NCBI RefSeq assembly: GCF_031884435.1
Contig: NZ_CP134778.1
Coordinates: forward strand, 1 to 64,000
DNA: 64,000 nucleotides
Reading direction: 5' to 3'
DNA from: Bosea sp. 685
GTDB lineage: Bacteria; Pseudomonadota; Alphaproteobacteria; Rhizobiales; Beijerinckiaceae
The translations under genes and the position numbers were made by a program. Shown piece by piece: positions 1 through 8,410 of the stretch; the first letter of the stretch is position 1; every line of letters begins with the position of its first letter. The notes under the pieces are model-generated. The model was not told the DNA's origin. It worked only from the letters and a program-made list of their open reading frames with translations, and made no database searches.

Positions 1-303
1 GGCTTCGGCGTCCTTACCGTTGGCCAGTTCGACCTTCGCCATGGCGATCGCGCCTTGATGGTGTCCCTTCATCTGCGTCATGAAATCGATGTCGGCATCG
101 CCGGTGAACGTCATCGGCATCGCCTGCATCATGCCCATCATCGATTCCTTGTAGCCCTTGGTGGAGGCGGAATCAGACGCGACCGGCTGCATCATCTTCA
201 TGTGCATGCTGGGGTCCATCGCCGGCTTGGTGGCCGGCTGCTGGGCGACCGCGGCGGTGATGGCGAGAGCTGAGGAGAGCGAGATCAGGGTCAGGCGGAT
301 CAT
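1..303 (-). CDS. DUF305 family secreted protein (partial, C-terminus outside window)
   Basis: The reading frame starts at an ATG at 303 and runs off the left edge of the window. An N-terminal signal peptide of about 21 residues ends in an Ala-Val-Ala-Gln stretch. The mature part is rich in Met and His and contains the segment MKGHHQGAIAMAK, which is typical of DUF305 proteins (CopM-like, periplasmic, often found in copper-resistance clusters). It lies downstream of seven minus-strand genes of copper character and is probably the last member of that set, although a 435-base gap separates it from the DUF411 gene and it may have its own promoter. Copper binding is inferred from family and context. 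The C-terminal part cannot be seen. Confidence 0.8.
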   Translation of the reverse strand, partial: MIRLTLISLSSALAITAAVAQQPATKPAMDPSMHMKMMQPVASDSASTKGYKESMMGMMQAMPMTFTGDADIDFMTQMKGHHQGAIAMAKVELANGKDAEA

Positions 304-738
304 GGTGGCAGTTCCTTGATGTGACTGAAGGTTCAGTCATGCGGCGCGGTCGGGGTCTCGAACGCGTCGGCTACGCTGCCATCTGCCGGCAGCTTACGGC
401 CCAGTCCCGACCGGCTTCGACGCTGGTCTGATGCAAGGGTGAAATCCAGGTCTGCTGGGCGGCATTGGTCCGTGTGGGATAGACGCGCCGCAGAGGCTTT
501 GCGTTCCGGGCTGATACGATATGCAACACTCGCGTCCGCCGCGGCATTAAGGCGGTCGGATCGCACTCGCCGAACTGGGCGACATGCGATCGGTCACCAC
601 TGAGATAGAGCTCATCGAGACGTCAGAACCACAGCATCAGACGTTGGTCGGACATGCCGACTGCGCGACGATATCAAGCCGCTATAAAGGCGCCCGACCA
701 TCGCTGGTCGACCTCGGCTGCGATACGGCCAGGACCGA
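304..738. other. 435-base gap with no supported gene
   Basis: This stretch lies between the DUF411 and DUF305 genes. The frames that are open here on either strand have no recognisable domain, signal peptide or ribosome-binding site. The part next to 303 presumably holds the leader of the DUF305 gene. I see no convincing terminator or repeat. Confidence 0.5.
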
Positions 739-1191
739 TCAGTGGTTGGCGAAGACGCTTGCCGATCCGTCCGCCGCGATGAGTAGGGTCTGGAACGGCT
801 CCGCCTTGACGCCAGCGACCTCCATTCCCGGCGAGCCGACCGGCATGCCGGGAACGACAAGGCCGCGCGCCCTGGGTCGTCCGGCCAGCAGCCGGCGAAT
901 ATCGCCGGCCGGGACATGGCCTTCCACGAAATAGCCCTCGATCAGGCCCGTATGGCAGGCCTCGTACTCCTCAGGAACGCCGGCTCGACGTTTCGTCTCG
1001 GCAAGATCGTCGCGTTCGATGATCGTCGCGGTCAAGCCAGCCTTTTCGAGATGGCTGACCCAAGCCTTGCAGCAGCCGCAGGTCGGCGTTCGGTACACGG
1101 TCACGATCGGGCTCTTTTCGCCGGCGATCGCGCCCCGAACAGGAGCCGCGAAAGCAAGCAGACCGATCCCGAATTGGCGGCGCGTCAACAA
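739..1191 (-). CDS. DUF411 domain-containing protein (CopG-like)
   Basis: The product is 150 residues long. It has a twin-arginine-like N-terminus (LTRRQFGIG) followed by a hydrophobic stretch, so export to the periplasm is likely. The mature domain carries TPTCGCCKAW, a thioredoxin-like CxxC-type metal or redox motif, and further conserved blocks (CHTGLIEGYFVEGHVP and GLVVPGMPVGSPGME) that define the DUF411 family. DUF411 proteins are found in copper and other metal-resistance clusters. Here the gene follows a CusF-like and a small cysteine-containing protein on the same strand. A periplasmic metal-binding role is inferred from family and neighbours; the exact reaction is unknown. Confidence 0.88.
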   Translation of the reverse strand: MLTRRQFGIGLLAFAAPVRGAIAGEKSPIVTVYRTPTCGCCKAWVSHLEKAGLTATIIERDDLAETKRRAGVPEEYEACHTGLIEGYFVEGHVPAGDIRRLLAGRPRARGLVVPGMPVGSPGMEVAGVKAEPFQTLLIAADGSASVFANH

Positions 1192-1225
1192 TTTACTCTT
1201 CCTGCGTTACTGTGGGATCGGGTTT

Positions 1226-1534
1226 TCAACCGCGATCCTCGCTGTCGTCGTAGGTCGCATGGCCGCCGGCACAGACGCTTTTTACGCATGTTACGATGAC
1301 GATCTTGTGCGACGTCGAAAAGCAGTTCGCCCGGTAAATCGCCGTGCCATTATGGTCCGAGAGCTTGTCGACCATGGCGGTCGGGCAACCGGCTTCGAGC
1401 AGCACCGACTGAAAGTTTCCATCATTCGCCTTCGCCTGAGCGGCAAAGGCGAACGATGCCGCACCAGCCAGGATGCAGGCGGCAAGCTTGACGGCAGGCC
1501 TCCTGCGATCCCCGTCGAGGAGGCGCCGATCCAT
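1226..1534 (-). CDS. small secreted cysteine-containing protein, unknown function
   Basis: The product is about 102 residues long. After a basic N-terminus comes a hydrophobic signal sequence (KLAACILAGAASFAFA) with cleavage expected after AQA. The mature part is about 65 residues with four cysteines (ending CVKSVCAGGH), which suggests two disulfides or a metal site. The ATG at 1534 overlaps the stop of the upstream CusF-like gene as TGATG, so translation is probably coupled; a GTG at 1537 is an alternative. I do not recognise the family. Its position inside a copper operon suggests a periplasmic metal-related role, but that is inference only. Confidence 0.6.
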   Translation of the reverse strand: MDRRLLDGDRRRPAVKLAACILAGAASFAFAAQAKANDGNFQSVLLEAGCPTAMVDKLSDHNGTAIYRANCFSTSHKIVIVTCVKSVCAGGHATYDDSEDRG

Positions 1535-1818
1535 CACTTCTGGATCTTCGTCACAGTGATCTGACCATTCACGCGCTCGGCCGTGAACTTGACCTTGTCG
1601 CCGGCCTTGACGGTTTTGAGCATGGCCGGGTCGGCCGCCTTGAACACCATCGTCATGCCTTCCATGTCGAGGTTCTTGATCGGGCCATGGTCGAGCGTGA
1701 TCTTGCCCTGCTCGGCGTCGATCTTCTTGACGGTGGCGCTGACCAGCGGGGCGTTCTGGGCCAGAACCGGACTCGCGAGCAGCGCGGTCAGGGCGAATGC
1801 GGAGAGAATGGTACGCAT
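1534..1818 (-). CDS. CusF-like periplasmic copper-binding protein
   Basis: The product is 94 residues long: a signal peptide of about 20 residues (MRTILSAFALTALLASPVLA) followed by one small OB-fold domain. The motif pattern resembles CusF: DHGPIKNLDMEGMTMVFKA, with His, Met and Met positions that ligate Cu(I) or Ag(I) in the family, then VKAGDKVKF. I chose the ATG at 1818 because AAGGAG stands eight bases upstream; a longer frame from 1857 would add a poor leader. In CusCFBA systems CusF hands copper to the CusB/CusC efflux channel. No RND pump gene is visible here, so it more likely works with the oxidase and cupredoxin of this operon. Confidence 0.85.
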   Translation of the reverse strand: MRTILSAFALTALLASPVLAQNAPLVSATVKKIDAEQGKITLDHGPIKNLDMEGMTMVFKAADPAMLKTVKAGDKVKFTAERVNGQITVTKIQK

Positions 1819-1853
1819 GGTGGATCTCCTTAATGGTCTGAAGGCGAGCAACG

Positions 1854-2342
1854 TCACTTGACGATGATCTTGCCGGTCATGCCGGCTTCGCGATGGCCGG
1901 GGATGAGGCAGGAGAAGTCGAATTCCCCGGCCTTGGTGAACTGCCAGACGATCTCGCCGGTCTTCTTGGGCATCAGGCGCTTCGCGTTCGGGTCATCGTG
2001 CTCCATATCGGGGTTTTTCTGCATTTCGATCGCGTGCTTGAGGTTTTCCTCGAGTGTCGCCAGCACGAATTCGTGGTCAAGTTCGCCGTTGTTGCGCATG
2101 GCGAGCTTGATCTGCTCGCCGCGACGCACCTCGATACGGTCAGGGATGAAGGCCATCTTGCCGTCCTTCTCGGTCATAGTAACCTGAATGAGGCGCGCCG
2201 GCTTCTTGGGATCCCCTGGCTTGCCATAGGCCGTATCGTCACCGTGGCTATGCCCGGCGCCGCCCGGGCCGGCGATTGCCAGGGTCGTCGAGAACACCAG
2301 CGCAGCAAGAGCGCTGAGTCCGATGGTTCTTCTATGCATCAT
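1854..2342 (-). CDS. cupredoxin-fold copper protein, secreted
   Basis: The product is 162 residues with a signal peptide ending in LAIAGPGG. A His-rich linker (HSHGDD) precedes a cupredoxin domain. Blue-copper-type ligands are visible: His in LDHEFVLA, then Cys in FDFSCLIPGH, His in the same block, and Met in REAGMTGKIIV. This C-x(4)-H-x(4)-M spacing suits a type 1 or related copper site. Two adjacent ATGs are present (2342 and 2339), with GAGGA upstream. The gene follows the multicopper oxidase by 27 bases and probably supplies electrons or copper to it, a common pairing in alphaproteobacterial copper clusters. Confidence 0.88.
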   Translation of the reverse strand: MMHRRTIGLSALAALVFSTTLAIAGPGGAGHSHGDDTAYGKPGDPKKPARLIQVTMTEKDGKMAFIPDRIEVRRGEQIKLAMRNNGELDHEFVLATLEENLKHAIEMQKNPDMEHDDPNAKRLMPKKTGEIVWQFTKAGEFDFSCLIPGHREAGMTGKIIVK

Positions 2343-2369
2343 GGAGAAAGTCCTCGTTGCGGTTGGGTG

Positions 2370-3803
2370 TCAGTGATTGGAATGGCCACCTGCCTTGGCG
2401 GGCATGGGGGTGCCGTCAGCGGCGAGCGTGGGCTTGCGCGGGTCCTTGACCTGCCAGTCGACGGAATCGAGCCCGCTGTCGGGGCCGGTCGTGCGTGGCG
2501 CCTCGGCCAGCTTCTGTCCCTTGTATTCGAAGGCGACGGTGCCCTCGCGGTTCTTAAACGGACCCGGGTCCTTGTAGTCCCCGGCCGAAAGCCCTTCACG
2601 CACCTTCACGACCGAGAACATCCCGCCCATCTCGACAGGCCCGAACTGGGCGTAGCCCGTCATCATCGGCAGCGTGTTGGCGGGGCCCTGCATCTCCATC
2701 GACCCCATCTCGCCCATGCCGTTGGAGCCCATCGGCATGTAGCCGGGCGCGATCTTGGCGATTCGCTTGGCGAGGTCCTTCTTGTTCACGCCGATATAAG
2801 TCTTCACCGAATGGCCCATGGCGTTCATCGTGTGATGCGACTTGTGGCAATGGATCGCCCAGTCGCCGGGCTCGTCGGCGACGAAGTCGAAGGCGCGCAT
2901 CTGGCCCACCGCGCAGTCGATCGAGACCTCGGGCCAGGCGCTCGCGGGATCGACCCAGCCGCCATCGGTGCATGAGACCTTGAACTCGTAGCCATGCATG
3001 TGGATCGGGTGGTTGGTCATGGTCAGGTTGCCGAAGCGGATGCGGACCTTGTCGTTGAGGCCGACGACGAAGGGGTCGATCCCGGGAAAGGCGCGGCTGT
3101 TCCAGGTCCACAGGTTGAAATCGAGCATCGTGTTGACCTTGGGCACATAGGACCCGGCCTCGATGTCGAAGGCGTTGAGCAGGAAGACGAAGTCGCGGTC
3201 GACGCGGCGAAAGGCCGGATCCTTGGGGTGCACGACGAGGAAGCCCATCATGCCCATCGCCATCTGCACCATCTCGTCGGAATGCGGGTGGTACATGAAG
3301 GTGCCCGAGCGCCGCATCTGGAACTCGTAGACGAAGGTCTTGCCCGGTGGGATGTGCGGCTGCGTCAGACCGCCGACGCCGTCCATGCCGTTGGGCAGGC
3401 GCTGGCCGTGCCAGTGCACGGCCGTGTTCTCCGGCAGCTTGTTGGTGACGAAGATGCGGACGCTGTCGCCCTCGACCGCTTCGATCGTCGGGCCAGGCGA
3501 CTGGCCGTTATAGCCCCAGAGGTGCGCCTTCATGCCCGGCGCGATCTCGCGGATCACCGGTTCCGCGACGAGATGGAACTCCTTCCAGTCGCCGTTCATC
3601 CGCCATGGCAGGGACCAGCCGTTCAGCGTCACCACCGGCTGGTAGTCGACGCCGGTCGTCGGGGCTTTTGGAACTTGAGTCTCCGGGCTTTTGGTCGAGG
3701 CGGCCTCAGGAATGCTGGCGGCCTGGGCCCGTCCCGTGACGAGCCCCCCGGCCGCGACGACGAAGCCGGACGCTCCGACGAACCCTCTGCGCGAAAGCGT
3801 CAT
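2370..3803 (-). CDS. multicopper oxidase, Tat-exported (CopA/CumA-like)
   Basis: The product is 477 residues long. The N-terminus (MTLSRRGFVGASG) is a Tat signal, cleaved near residue 28. All four copper-binding blocks are present: HWHG at 130-133, HPHSD at 172-176, HPIHMHG at 265-271 and HCHKSHH at 318-324. These supply the trinuclear and type 1 sites. A methionine-rich segment at about 356-395 resembles the Cu(I)-binding region of cuprous oxidases. The start at 3803 has GAGGAGAC upstream; an extension to 3890 lacks a good site and would hide the Tat signal. It probably oxidises periplasmic Cu(I) to the less toxic Cu(II). It lies between the TolC-like and cupredoxin genes. Confidence 0.93.
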   Translation of the reverse strand: MTLSRRGFVGASGFVVAAGGLVTGRAQAASIPEAASTKSPETQVPKAPTTGVDYQPVVTLNGWSLPWRMNGDWKEFHLVAEPVIREIAPGMKAHLWGYNGQSPGPTIEAVEGDSVRIFVTNKLPENTAVHWHGQRLPNGMDGVGGLTQPHIPPGKTFVYEFQMRRSGTFMYHPHSDEMVQMAMGMMGFLVVHPKDPAFRRVDRDFVFLLNAFDIEAGSYVPKVNTMLDFNLWTWNSRAFPGIDPFVVGLNDKVRIRFGNLTMTNHPIHMHGYEFKVSCTDGGWVDPASAWPEVSIDCAVGQMRAFDFVADEPGDWAIHCHKSHHTMNAMGHSVKTYIGVNKKDLAKRIAKIAPGYMPMGSNGMGEMGSMEMQGPANTLPMMTGYAQFGPVEMGGMFSVVKVREGLSAGDYKDPGPFKNREGTVAFEYKGQKLAEAPRTTGPDSGLDSVDWQVKDPRKPTLAADGTPMPAKAGGHSNH

Positions 3804-3825
3804 GTCAGTCTCCTCTCGGGGTTCA

Positions 3826-5304
3826 TCAATGGGCCGCAGCGCCGCCGCCGGCGTCAGCCACGGCTGCGCCGCCCGAGGCGGTGGCGCCACCGACGCCTCC
3901 GCCGATGGCGGCGTGCTTGAGATCGACGGTCGCGATCCAGAAATCGCGCCGGGCTTCGACCGCCTGGGCGTTGCTGAGGATGCGGGCGCGGGCGTCGACG
4001 ATCAGCGTCGTCACATCGATCAGCATGCCGCTGTATTGCAGCAGGGACTCGTCCTGGATGATCTTGCGAAGCGGCAGGATCTGGTTTTGGTAGTGTCGGG
4101 CGATCTCCCAAGTGCCGCGATAGCCGGTATAAGCCTCTCGTGCCTCGGAGCGGACGTTGACCGCCTTCTCGGCCAACCGGTTGGCGGCGGCGAGATAAGT
4201 CTGCTCGGCGGCGGCGACCTTCGACTGGCCGAAGTCGAACAGCGGGATCTCGAATTCGAGTTCGAGCGTCTTCAGGTTGCGCTTCTCGCGATCGACCTGG
4301 ACGGCGCCATCACCATCGACGGTGAAGCTGTTCTTGCGATCCGCCGTGCGGCGCCCAAGCAGGTCGACGTCGTTGACGAAGCGCGTCGCCTGGGTGAGGC
4401 CAAGGGTCTTGGCGAGCTTGTCGAGGTCGCCCCGCGCGATCTGCAGGTCGAGCCGCTTTTTGAGAGCCTCCGCCTCGATCTCCTTCGCCGATCGGAGGCG
4501 AGTCGGCAGCGCCGGCAGGCTTGACGGTAGCCTTAGCGCGGCATCCTTGCCCCAGAGACCGAGCAGGCGGACCAGGCGCTCGCGCTCGATCTTCTGTTGC
4601 AGTTTCGCCTTGGCGAGTTGCGCTGTGGTCTCCGCATAGAGGGCGTGCTCGCGCGCCTGCTCAAGCTTGTTCATGCCGCCGGATTCACCGAGCCGCTTGA
4701 TCAGCTCCGAGGTCGCCTCCGAGGTCGCGACGGCCTGCTGGAGATAGCCGGCCTGCTGGTTGGAGGCCACGGTGCGATAGAACTGCCGGCGCGTATCGGC
4801 GGCGAGCTTGAACGTGGCTTCAGCCGCCTTGAGCTGCGCGTTGCGGAAGGTGTCGGCCGCGATCTCGCGTCGCGCCGGCAGGGTCGCGAGCGCGAACAGG
4901 CTGGCCACGACGGTGCGCTCGATCTCGGTCTCCAGCCGCCCGGTCAGACGCGAGACCGAGAAGCGCGGATTGGGCGGCAGGCTCGCCGCCACCATCTGAG
5001 CCTCGGCAAGGCCGAGGTCGTTATACGACGCCTGCAGGCCGCGATTGTTCAAGAGGGCGATCTGCACGGCCGAATCGGCCGAGACCGCGCCCTTGAGCAG
5101 CTTGTCGACGCGGGCCTGCGCGGAGATGGCGTCGGCCTCGTTGGTGATTTTGACGGCATCCTTGTCGAGCTCGGACAGCGCCAGGAACTGCGCGGTCCCG
5201 ACGCCGCCATCGGCCGAGAAGGGTGCGCAGCCGCCAAGGGCAGCGGTTAGTGCGACGAGGGAAAGGGCGTGCCGAATACCGGGAAATCTGATCGAAGCGG
5301 CCAC
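3826..5304 (-). CDS. TolC-family outer-membrane lipoprotein
   Basis: The product is 492 residues with a lipoprotein signal (lipobox LGGC, Cys26). Two TolC/OEP repeats follow, with long amphipathic helices and typical blocks such as ALLNNRGLQASYNDLGLAEA and LQIARGDLDKLAKTLGLTQA. The C-terminal tail is Gly/Ala-rich. Such proteins normally form the outer-membrane channel of tripartite pumps (CusC/CzcC type), yet no membrane-fusion or RND gene is visible in the window. TolC-like genes paired with a multicopper oxidase and a cupredoxin are known in related clusters, where the transport partner is not defined. It starts one base after the stop of the upstream lipoprotein gene. Confidence 0.9.
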   Translation of the reverse strand: MAASIRFPGIRHALSLVALTAALGGCAPFSADGGVGTAQFLALSELDKDAVKITNEADAISAQARVDKLLKGAVSADSAVQIALLNNRGLQASYNDLGLAEAQMVAASLPPNPRFSVSRLTGRLETEIERTVVASLFALATLPARREIAADTFRNAQLKAAEATFKLAADTRRQFYRTVASNQQAGYLQQAVATSEATSELIKRLGESGGMNKLEQAREHALYAETTAQLAKAKLQQKIERERLVRLLGLWGKDAALRLPSSLPALPTRLRSAKEIEAEALKKRLDLQIARGDLDKLAKTLGLTQATRFVNDVDLLGRRTADRKNSFTVDGDGAVQVDREKRNLKTLELEFEIPLFDFGQSKVAAAEQTYLAAANRLAEKAVNVRSEAREAYTGYRGTWEIARHYQNQILPLRKIIQDESLLQYSGMLIDVTTLIVDARARILSNAQAVEARRDFWIATVDLKHAAIGGGVGGATASGGAAVADAGGGAAAH

Positions 5305-5305
5305 G

Positions 5306-5575
5306 TCAGTTCCCCTTCGGCGTGACTAGACGGTTCAGCTCTTCCCAGCCTTTGGGTTCGACCGGGCGGAAGGTTTTCACGCCTCCCGTCACCGGCTGAT
5401 AGGGGAGAGCAGGCACGCGTACCGAGGCGTCGGCCGGGCTTGGACCCGTCGCGACAAGCGGAGGTGCGACGCAGGCGCTCATCAAGGTTCCGGCGGCGAC
5501 AAGCGCAACGAGCGGCCGAACGGGCACGGTGACGTATCGACGTCGGGATTGGAGAACGGCAGGCAAGAATGGCAT
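5306..5575 (-). CDS. small putative lipoprotein, first gene of the copper operon
   Basis: The product is 89 residues long. A hydrophobic stretch (PLVALVAAGTLMSAC) ends in a lipobox cysteine, so it should be a lipid-anchored periplasmic protein. The mature part is short and Pro-rich, with the block FRPVEPKGWEELNRLVTPKGN near the C-terminus. The start is uncertain: ATG at 5575 gives a long basic leader, while a GTG at 5527 would begin just before the signal sequence, and neither has a clear Shine-Dalgarno. The stop is one base from the TolC-family start, which implies co-transcription. The family has no function that I know. Confidence 0.68.
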   Translation of the reverse strand: MPFLPAVLQSRRRYVTVPVRPLVALVAAGTLMSACVAPPLVATGPSPADASVRVPALPYQPVTGGVKTFRPVEPKGWEELNRLVTPKGN

Positions 5576-5642
5576 CGGCGACGGTCGTTTCCGCTCGTGA
5601 ATCGGGCCGATCTGAAGCTACCCGATGCGGCCGGAACCGTGT

Positions 5643-5658
5643 GTTACATCGTGTTTCA
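5643..5658 (-). promoter_or_regulatory. candidate response-regulator site upstream of copper operon
   Basis: On the minus strand this reads TGAAAC-ACGA-TGTAAC, a direct repeat of two hexamers with a 10-base period, as OmpR/PhoB-type regulators prefer. It stands about 68 bases upstream of the first operon gene. A near-identical arrangement (TGACAC-CAAA-TGTAAC) lies upstream of the neighbouring response-regulator gene. Binding is inferred from this similarity only. Confidence 0.4.
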
Positions 5659-5684
5659 ACGCCTCCCCGCGCGCGGTGGCGAGG

Positions 5685-6083
5685 CTACTTGACTGCCTTG
5701 CCGCCGAGCGCGCGATACAGCGTCTCAATGCCGTCGCTATAGGTCGCGGTTGGAAATTGACCGCAGAATGCCCGGATGAACGCGATCTGCGCGGGAATGG
5801 GAAAGCTCTCGGGCGCGAGTGACAGACCATCATCGACACTGGCTGGCGCGGCGAGAAGGATGCCGCTCATGTATCCCTGCCCCCACGCAAAATATTCGCG
5901 CTCCGCGATCGGATTATCGGCGATCGCTGTCGTGAACAGCAAGCAGGACGCTGTGCCCGTGCCGACGATAGCGACGGTTTGTGCCATCGCGATAGAGATA
6001 GAGACCCGCGTGGCGAGCGCGAGGGCGATAGAGAAGTTTGCACCGAGCGCGAGACGGGTATTGATGGTGCCGGGCTGCGTCAT
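5685..6083 (-). CDS. hypothetical secreted protein coupled to the histidine kinase gene
   Basis: The product is about 132 residues long. A hydrophobic N-terminal region (residues about 12-50) could be a long signal or membrane anchor. The C-terminal part has the pattern EREYFAWGQGYMSG and a single Cys near IRAFCGQFPTATYSDG, which resembles small periplasmic proteins of unknown function in Hyphomicrobiales. Its ATG overlaps the stop of the histidine-kinase gene as ATGA, so it is probably the third gene of that operon. A role in sensing or in copper stress is possible, given the copper operon next to it, but no motif shows it. Confidence 0.55.
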   Translation of the reverse strand: MTQPGTINTRLALGANFSIALALATRVSISIAMAQTVAIVGTGTASCLLFTTAIADNPIAEREYFAWGQGYMSGILLAAPASVDDGLSLAPESFPIPAQIAFIRAFCGQFPTATYSDGIETLYRALGGKAVK

Positions 6084-7426
6084 CGACAGGAATCGATGCC
6101 GACCGGCACTCTGACGCTGGCCCTGAGGCCGTGTGGGAGCCGGTTGTGCAGCTCGACATCGCCGCCATGCCCTCGCAGGACCGTTCGGGCGATCGTCAGG
6201 CCGAGGCCAACACCGCCTGTTTCGCGGCTGCGCGAGGTCTCGATACGCGTGAATGGCGCGAAGACTGCCTCGAGCTGATCCTGCGAAATCCCCGGGCCGT
6301 CGTCGTCGATCACGACCGAGACGTCTCCATGCTTTTCCTCGAGCGTGATGGACGCTTGCTTGCCGTACCGAACCGCGTTCCAGATCAGGTTAGTGAACGC
6401 ACGTTTCAGGGAGAGGTGACGCCCCCTGATCCGCAGGCGAGGCGGCGCGACGAGCGTCACTATCTGGCCGGCATCGACGAAATCGTCCTTGATCGTTTCC
6501 AGCAGCGCCGAGAGATCGAAATCCCGCACCGGTTCGCTGACCTGCTCGCCGCGCAGGAACATCAGGCTCGCATCGAGCATCGCCTCCATCTCGTCGAGAT
6601 CGGCTTCGATCTCGGGAACTGACGGATGATCGTTGAGTTCGGCGGCGCGCAGCCGCAGGCGGGTCAGCGGCGTCTTGAGGTCGTGCGAGACGGCAGCAAG
6701 GGTCTGCGTCCGGTCGTCGATCAGGCGCTTGATACGGCGCTGCATGTCGTTGAACGCCTCCGCCAGATCACGGACCTCCCGTGGTCCCTCGACGGGGACC
6801 TCTGCGGCCCGGTTGCCGACGAAGGTCTGCCGGGCGGCTTCACCGAAGATGCGCAGGGGGCGCGTCAGCCAGCGCACCATCAGGATCGAGACAAGAACCA
6901 CCCCAAGCGCCATCAGTGTCGTCGAGAAGAAGATGCCGTGGCCTGTCCCGTGCGGGCCGCTGAGCCGGGTGACGCTGAAGTTGACCCAGCCGCCAGCTGC
7001 CGCCTTGATCGAGACCTGGATCTGGTGAGGATCGACGCCGCTGCCGCCCATGGCGCGCGGGGCGGCGACGATCAAGCCCTGGCTGACGAGTTCGGGCGCC
7101 ATCGCGACGAGCCGGTTGCGCAAGGCGGCAAGCGCAGGATCTTCGTCGGCATTTGGCGCTGTCAGCCCGACGGCGCTCCAGTGAACCTCGATCGGGCCAC
7201 CGGAGAGGGAATGCGCTATCCCATCGCGTTCATCGACGGGCAACGCGAGGACGGCGCGCTTGATCGAGACGAGACGCTCCGCCAGCCGGTTTTCGTTGGT
7301 GAGATCGATCTCCGAGCGCAAGCCGACCTGATAGGTCCACAGGCTCAGCACATGGAAGACGCCGAGCCCGAGCAGCAGCACGATGATCGTGCGGGACTGG
7401 ATCGTATCGGGCCAGAAGCGCCTCAT
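6080..7426 (-). CDS. sensor histidine kinase (EnvZ/RisS-like)
   Basis: The product is 448 residues long. A first membrane helix at about 12-32 and a second at about 163-186 enclose a periplasmic sensor domain of about 130 residues. HAMP follows (about 187-240), then the dimerisation domain with the phospho-acceptor block AAVSHDLKTPLTRL (His248). The ATPase domain shows an N box (NLIWNAVRYGK), a G1 box (DDDGPGIS) and a G2 box (GGVGLGLTIAR). The gene overlaps the response-regulator stop by four bases (ATGA). It presumably senses a periplasmic signal, with copper or envelope stress the best guess from the adjacent operon. Confidence 0.93.
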   Translation of the reverse strand: MRRFWPDTIQSRTIIVLLLGLGVFHVLSLWTYQVGLRSEIDLTNENRLAERLVSIKRAVLALPVDERDGIAHSLSGGPIEVHWSAVGLTAPNADEDPALAALRNRLVAMAPELVSQGLIVAAPRAMGGSGVDPHQIQVSIKAAAGGWVNFSVTRLSGPHGTGHGIFFSTTLMALGVVLVSILMVRWLTRPLRIFGEAARQTFVGNRAAEVPVEGPREVRDLAEAFNDMQRRIKRLIDDRTQTLAAVSHDLKTPLTRLRLRAAELNDHPSVPEIEADLDEMEAMLDASLMFLRGEQVSEPVRDFDLSALLETIKDDFVDAGQIVTLVAPPRLRIRGRHLSLKRAFTNLIWNAVRYGKQASITLEEKHGDVSVVIDDDGPGISQDQLEAVFAPFTRIETSRSRETGGVGLGLTIARTVLRGHGGDVELHNRLPHGLRASVRVPVGIDSCR

Positions 7427-8163
7427 CGGCGTTCGACCGCGGGCATGAACATGTAGCCTGTGCCGCGGATCGTCTTGATCATCGGTTCGGCCTGCGCGTC
7501 GCTCTCGATCTTCTTGCGCAGGCGGCTGATCTGGACATCAACGACACGATCGAAGCCCGTCGCGATCCGGTTCTTGGCGAGATCAAGGAGAAGATCGCGT
7601 CCCAGCACCTTGCCGGGCGCCTCGGTGAAGGCGCGCAACATGTCGAATTCTCCTGTCGAGAGATCGACGACCGCGCCGTGGGGATCGGTCAGTTCCCGCC
7701 TGACCACATCGAGCGTCCAGCCGGCGAAGCGGAAGGCGCGCGCGGCCGTCAGGCTGTGGGTGGCGCCGTCGGCACGCACGCGTCGCATCACGGCATTGAT
7801 GCGGGCGACCAGTTCGCGGGGGCTGAAGGGCTTCGCGAGATAGTCGTCGGCCCCGAGGTCAAGCCCCGCGATGCGGTCGGCCTCCTCGCCACGCGCCGTC
7901 AGCATGATTACAGGCATGCGGCTGTCACGGCGCAGGTCCCGGCACAGATCGAAGCCTGACGCGCCCGGCAACATGACGTCCAGCACGACGAGATCGACCG
8001 CGGTCGAACCCAGCACCTGCTTCATCTCGACGCCGTCGCGGGCTGCGCTCACGCGATACCCATTGGCGCGAAGCAGGCGCGCGACGAGCAGCCGGATCTG
8101 CGGGTCGTCGTCGACGACGAGCACATGAGACTCGCGTTGTGGCGTGCGGGCGAGATCGTCCAT
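7423..8163 (-). CDS. OmpR-family response regulator
   Basis: The product is 246 residues long. The receiver domain has the acidic pocket DDD at 18-20, the phospho-acceptor Asp62 in VVLDVMLPG, Thr in MLTARGE and Lys in YLAKPFSPREL. The C-terminal winged helix shows LSTGEFDMLRAFTEAPGKVL and ends with VDVQISRLRKKIE and IRGTGYMF, typical of OmpR/PhoB DNA-binding domains. ATG at 8163 is used; a GTG at 8166 directly precedes it. It is the first gene of the regulator-kinase-hypothetical operon. A tandem hexamer motif about 250 bases upstream is shared with the copper operon, which suggests autoregulation and control of that operon. Confidence 0.94.
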   Translation of the reverse strand: MDDLARTPQRESHVLVVDDDPQIRLLVARLLRANGYRVSAARDGVEMKQVLGSTAVDLVVLDVMLPGASGFDLCRDLRRDSRMPVIMLTARGEEADRIAGLDLGADDYLAKPFSPRELVARINAVMRRVRADGATHSLTAARAFRFAGWTLDVVRRELTDPHGAVVDLSTGEFDMLRAFTEAPGKVLGRDLLLDLAKNRIATGFDRVVDVQISRLRKKIESDAQAEPMIKTIRGTGYMFMPAVERR

Positions 8164-8410
8164 CACACGTCAACGGCCTGAGAAGGTTCGCCAGCAGACG
8201 CGTCCGCGTGCCGCAGCTTTGGGCAAGCAATCCATCTTCGTTCAGGCCCGGACATGGAGCATGACACTTTTACGATCCATCGGGGGCTCCTTAGACGATG
8301 GAAGCATCTGGTGCAGCCGAAGCCAGGAGACCAGACATCGTCGCGCCGGGCCGTTTCCTCGTCGATGGCCAGATCGCGACACAGCTTACGCCGGATTGGT
8401 CGCAGGGAAT

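Noticed and set aside
333..566. Possible 77-codon minus-strand gene in the first gap
   Set aside because: No ribosome-binding site, no signal or domain, and composition like a chance frame.
1893..2975. Plus-strand open frame of 360 codons
   Set aside because: It is antisense to the cupredoxin and multicopper oxidase genes and shows only His/Arg/Val-rich low-complexity composition.
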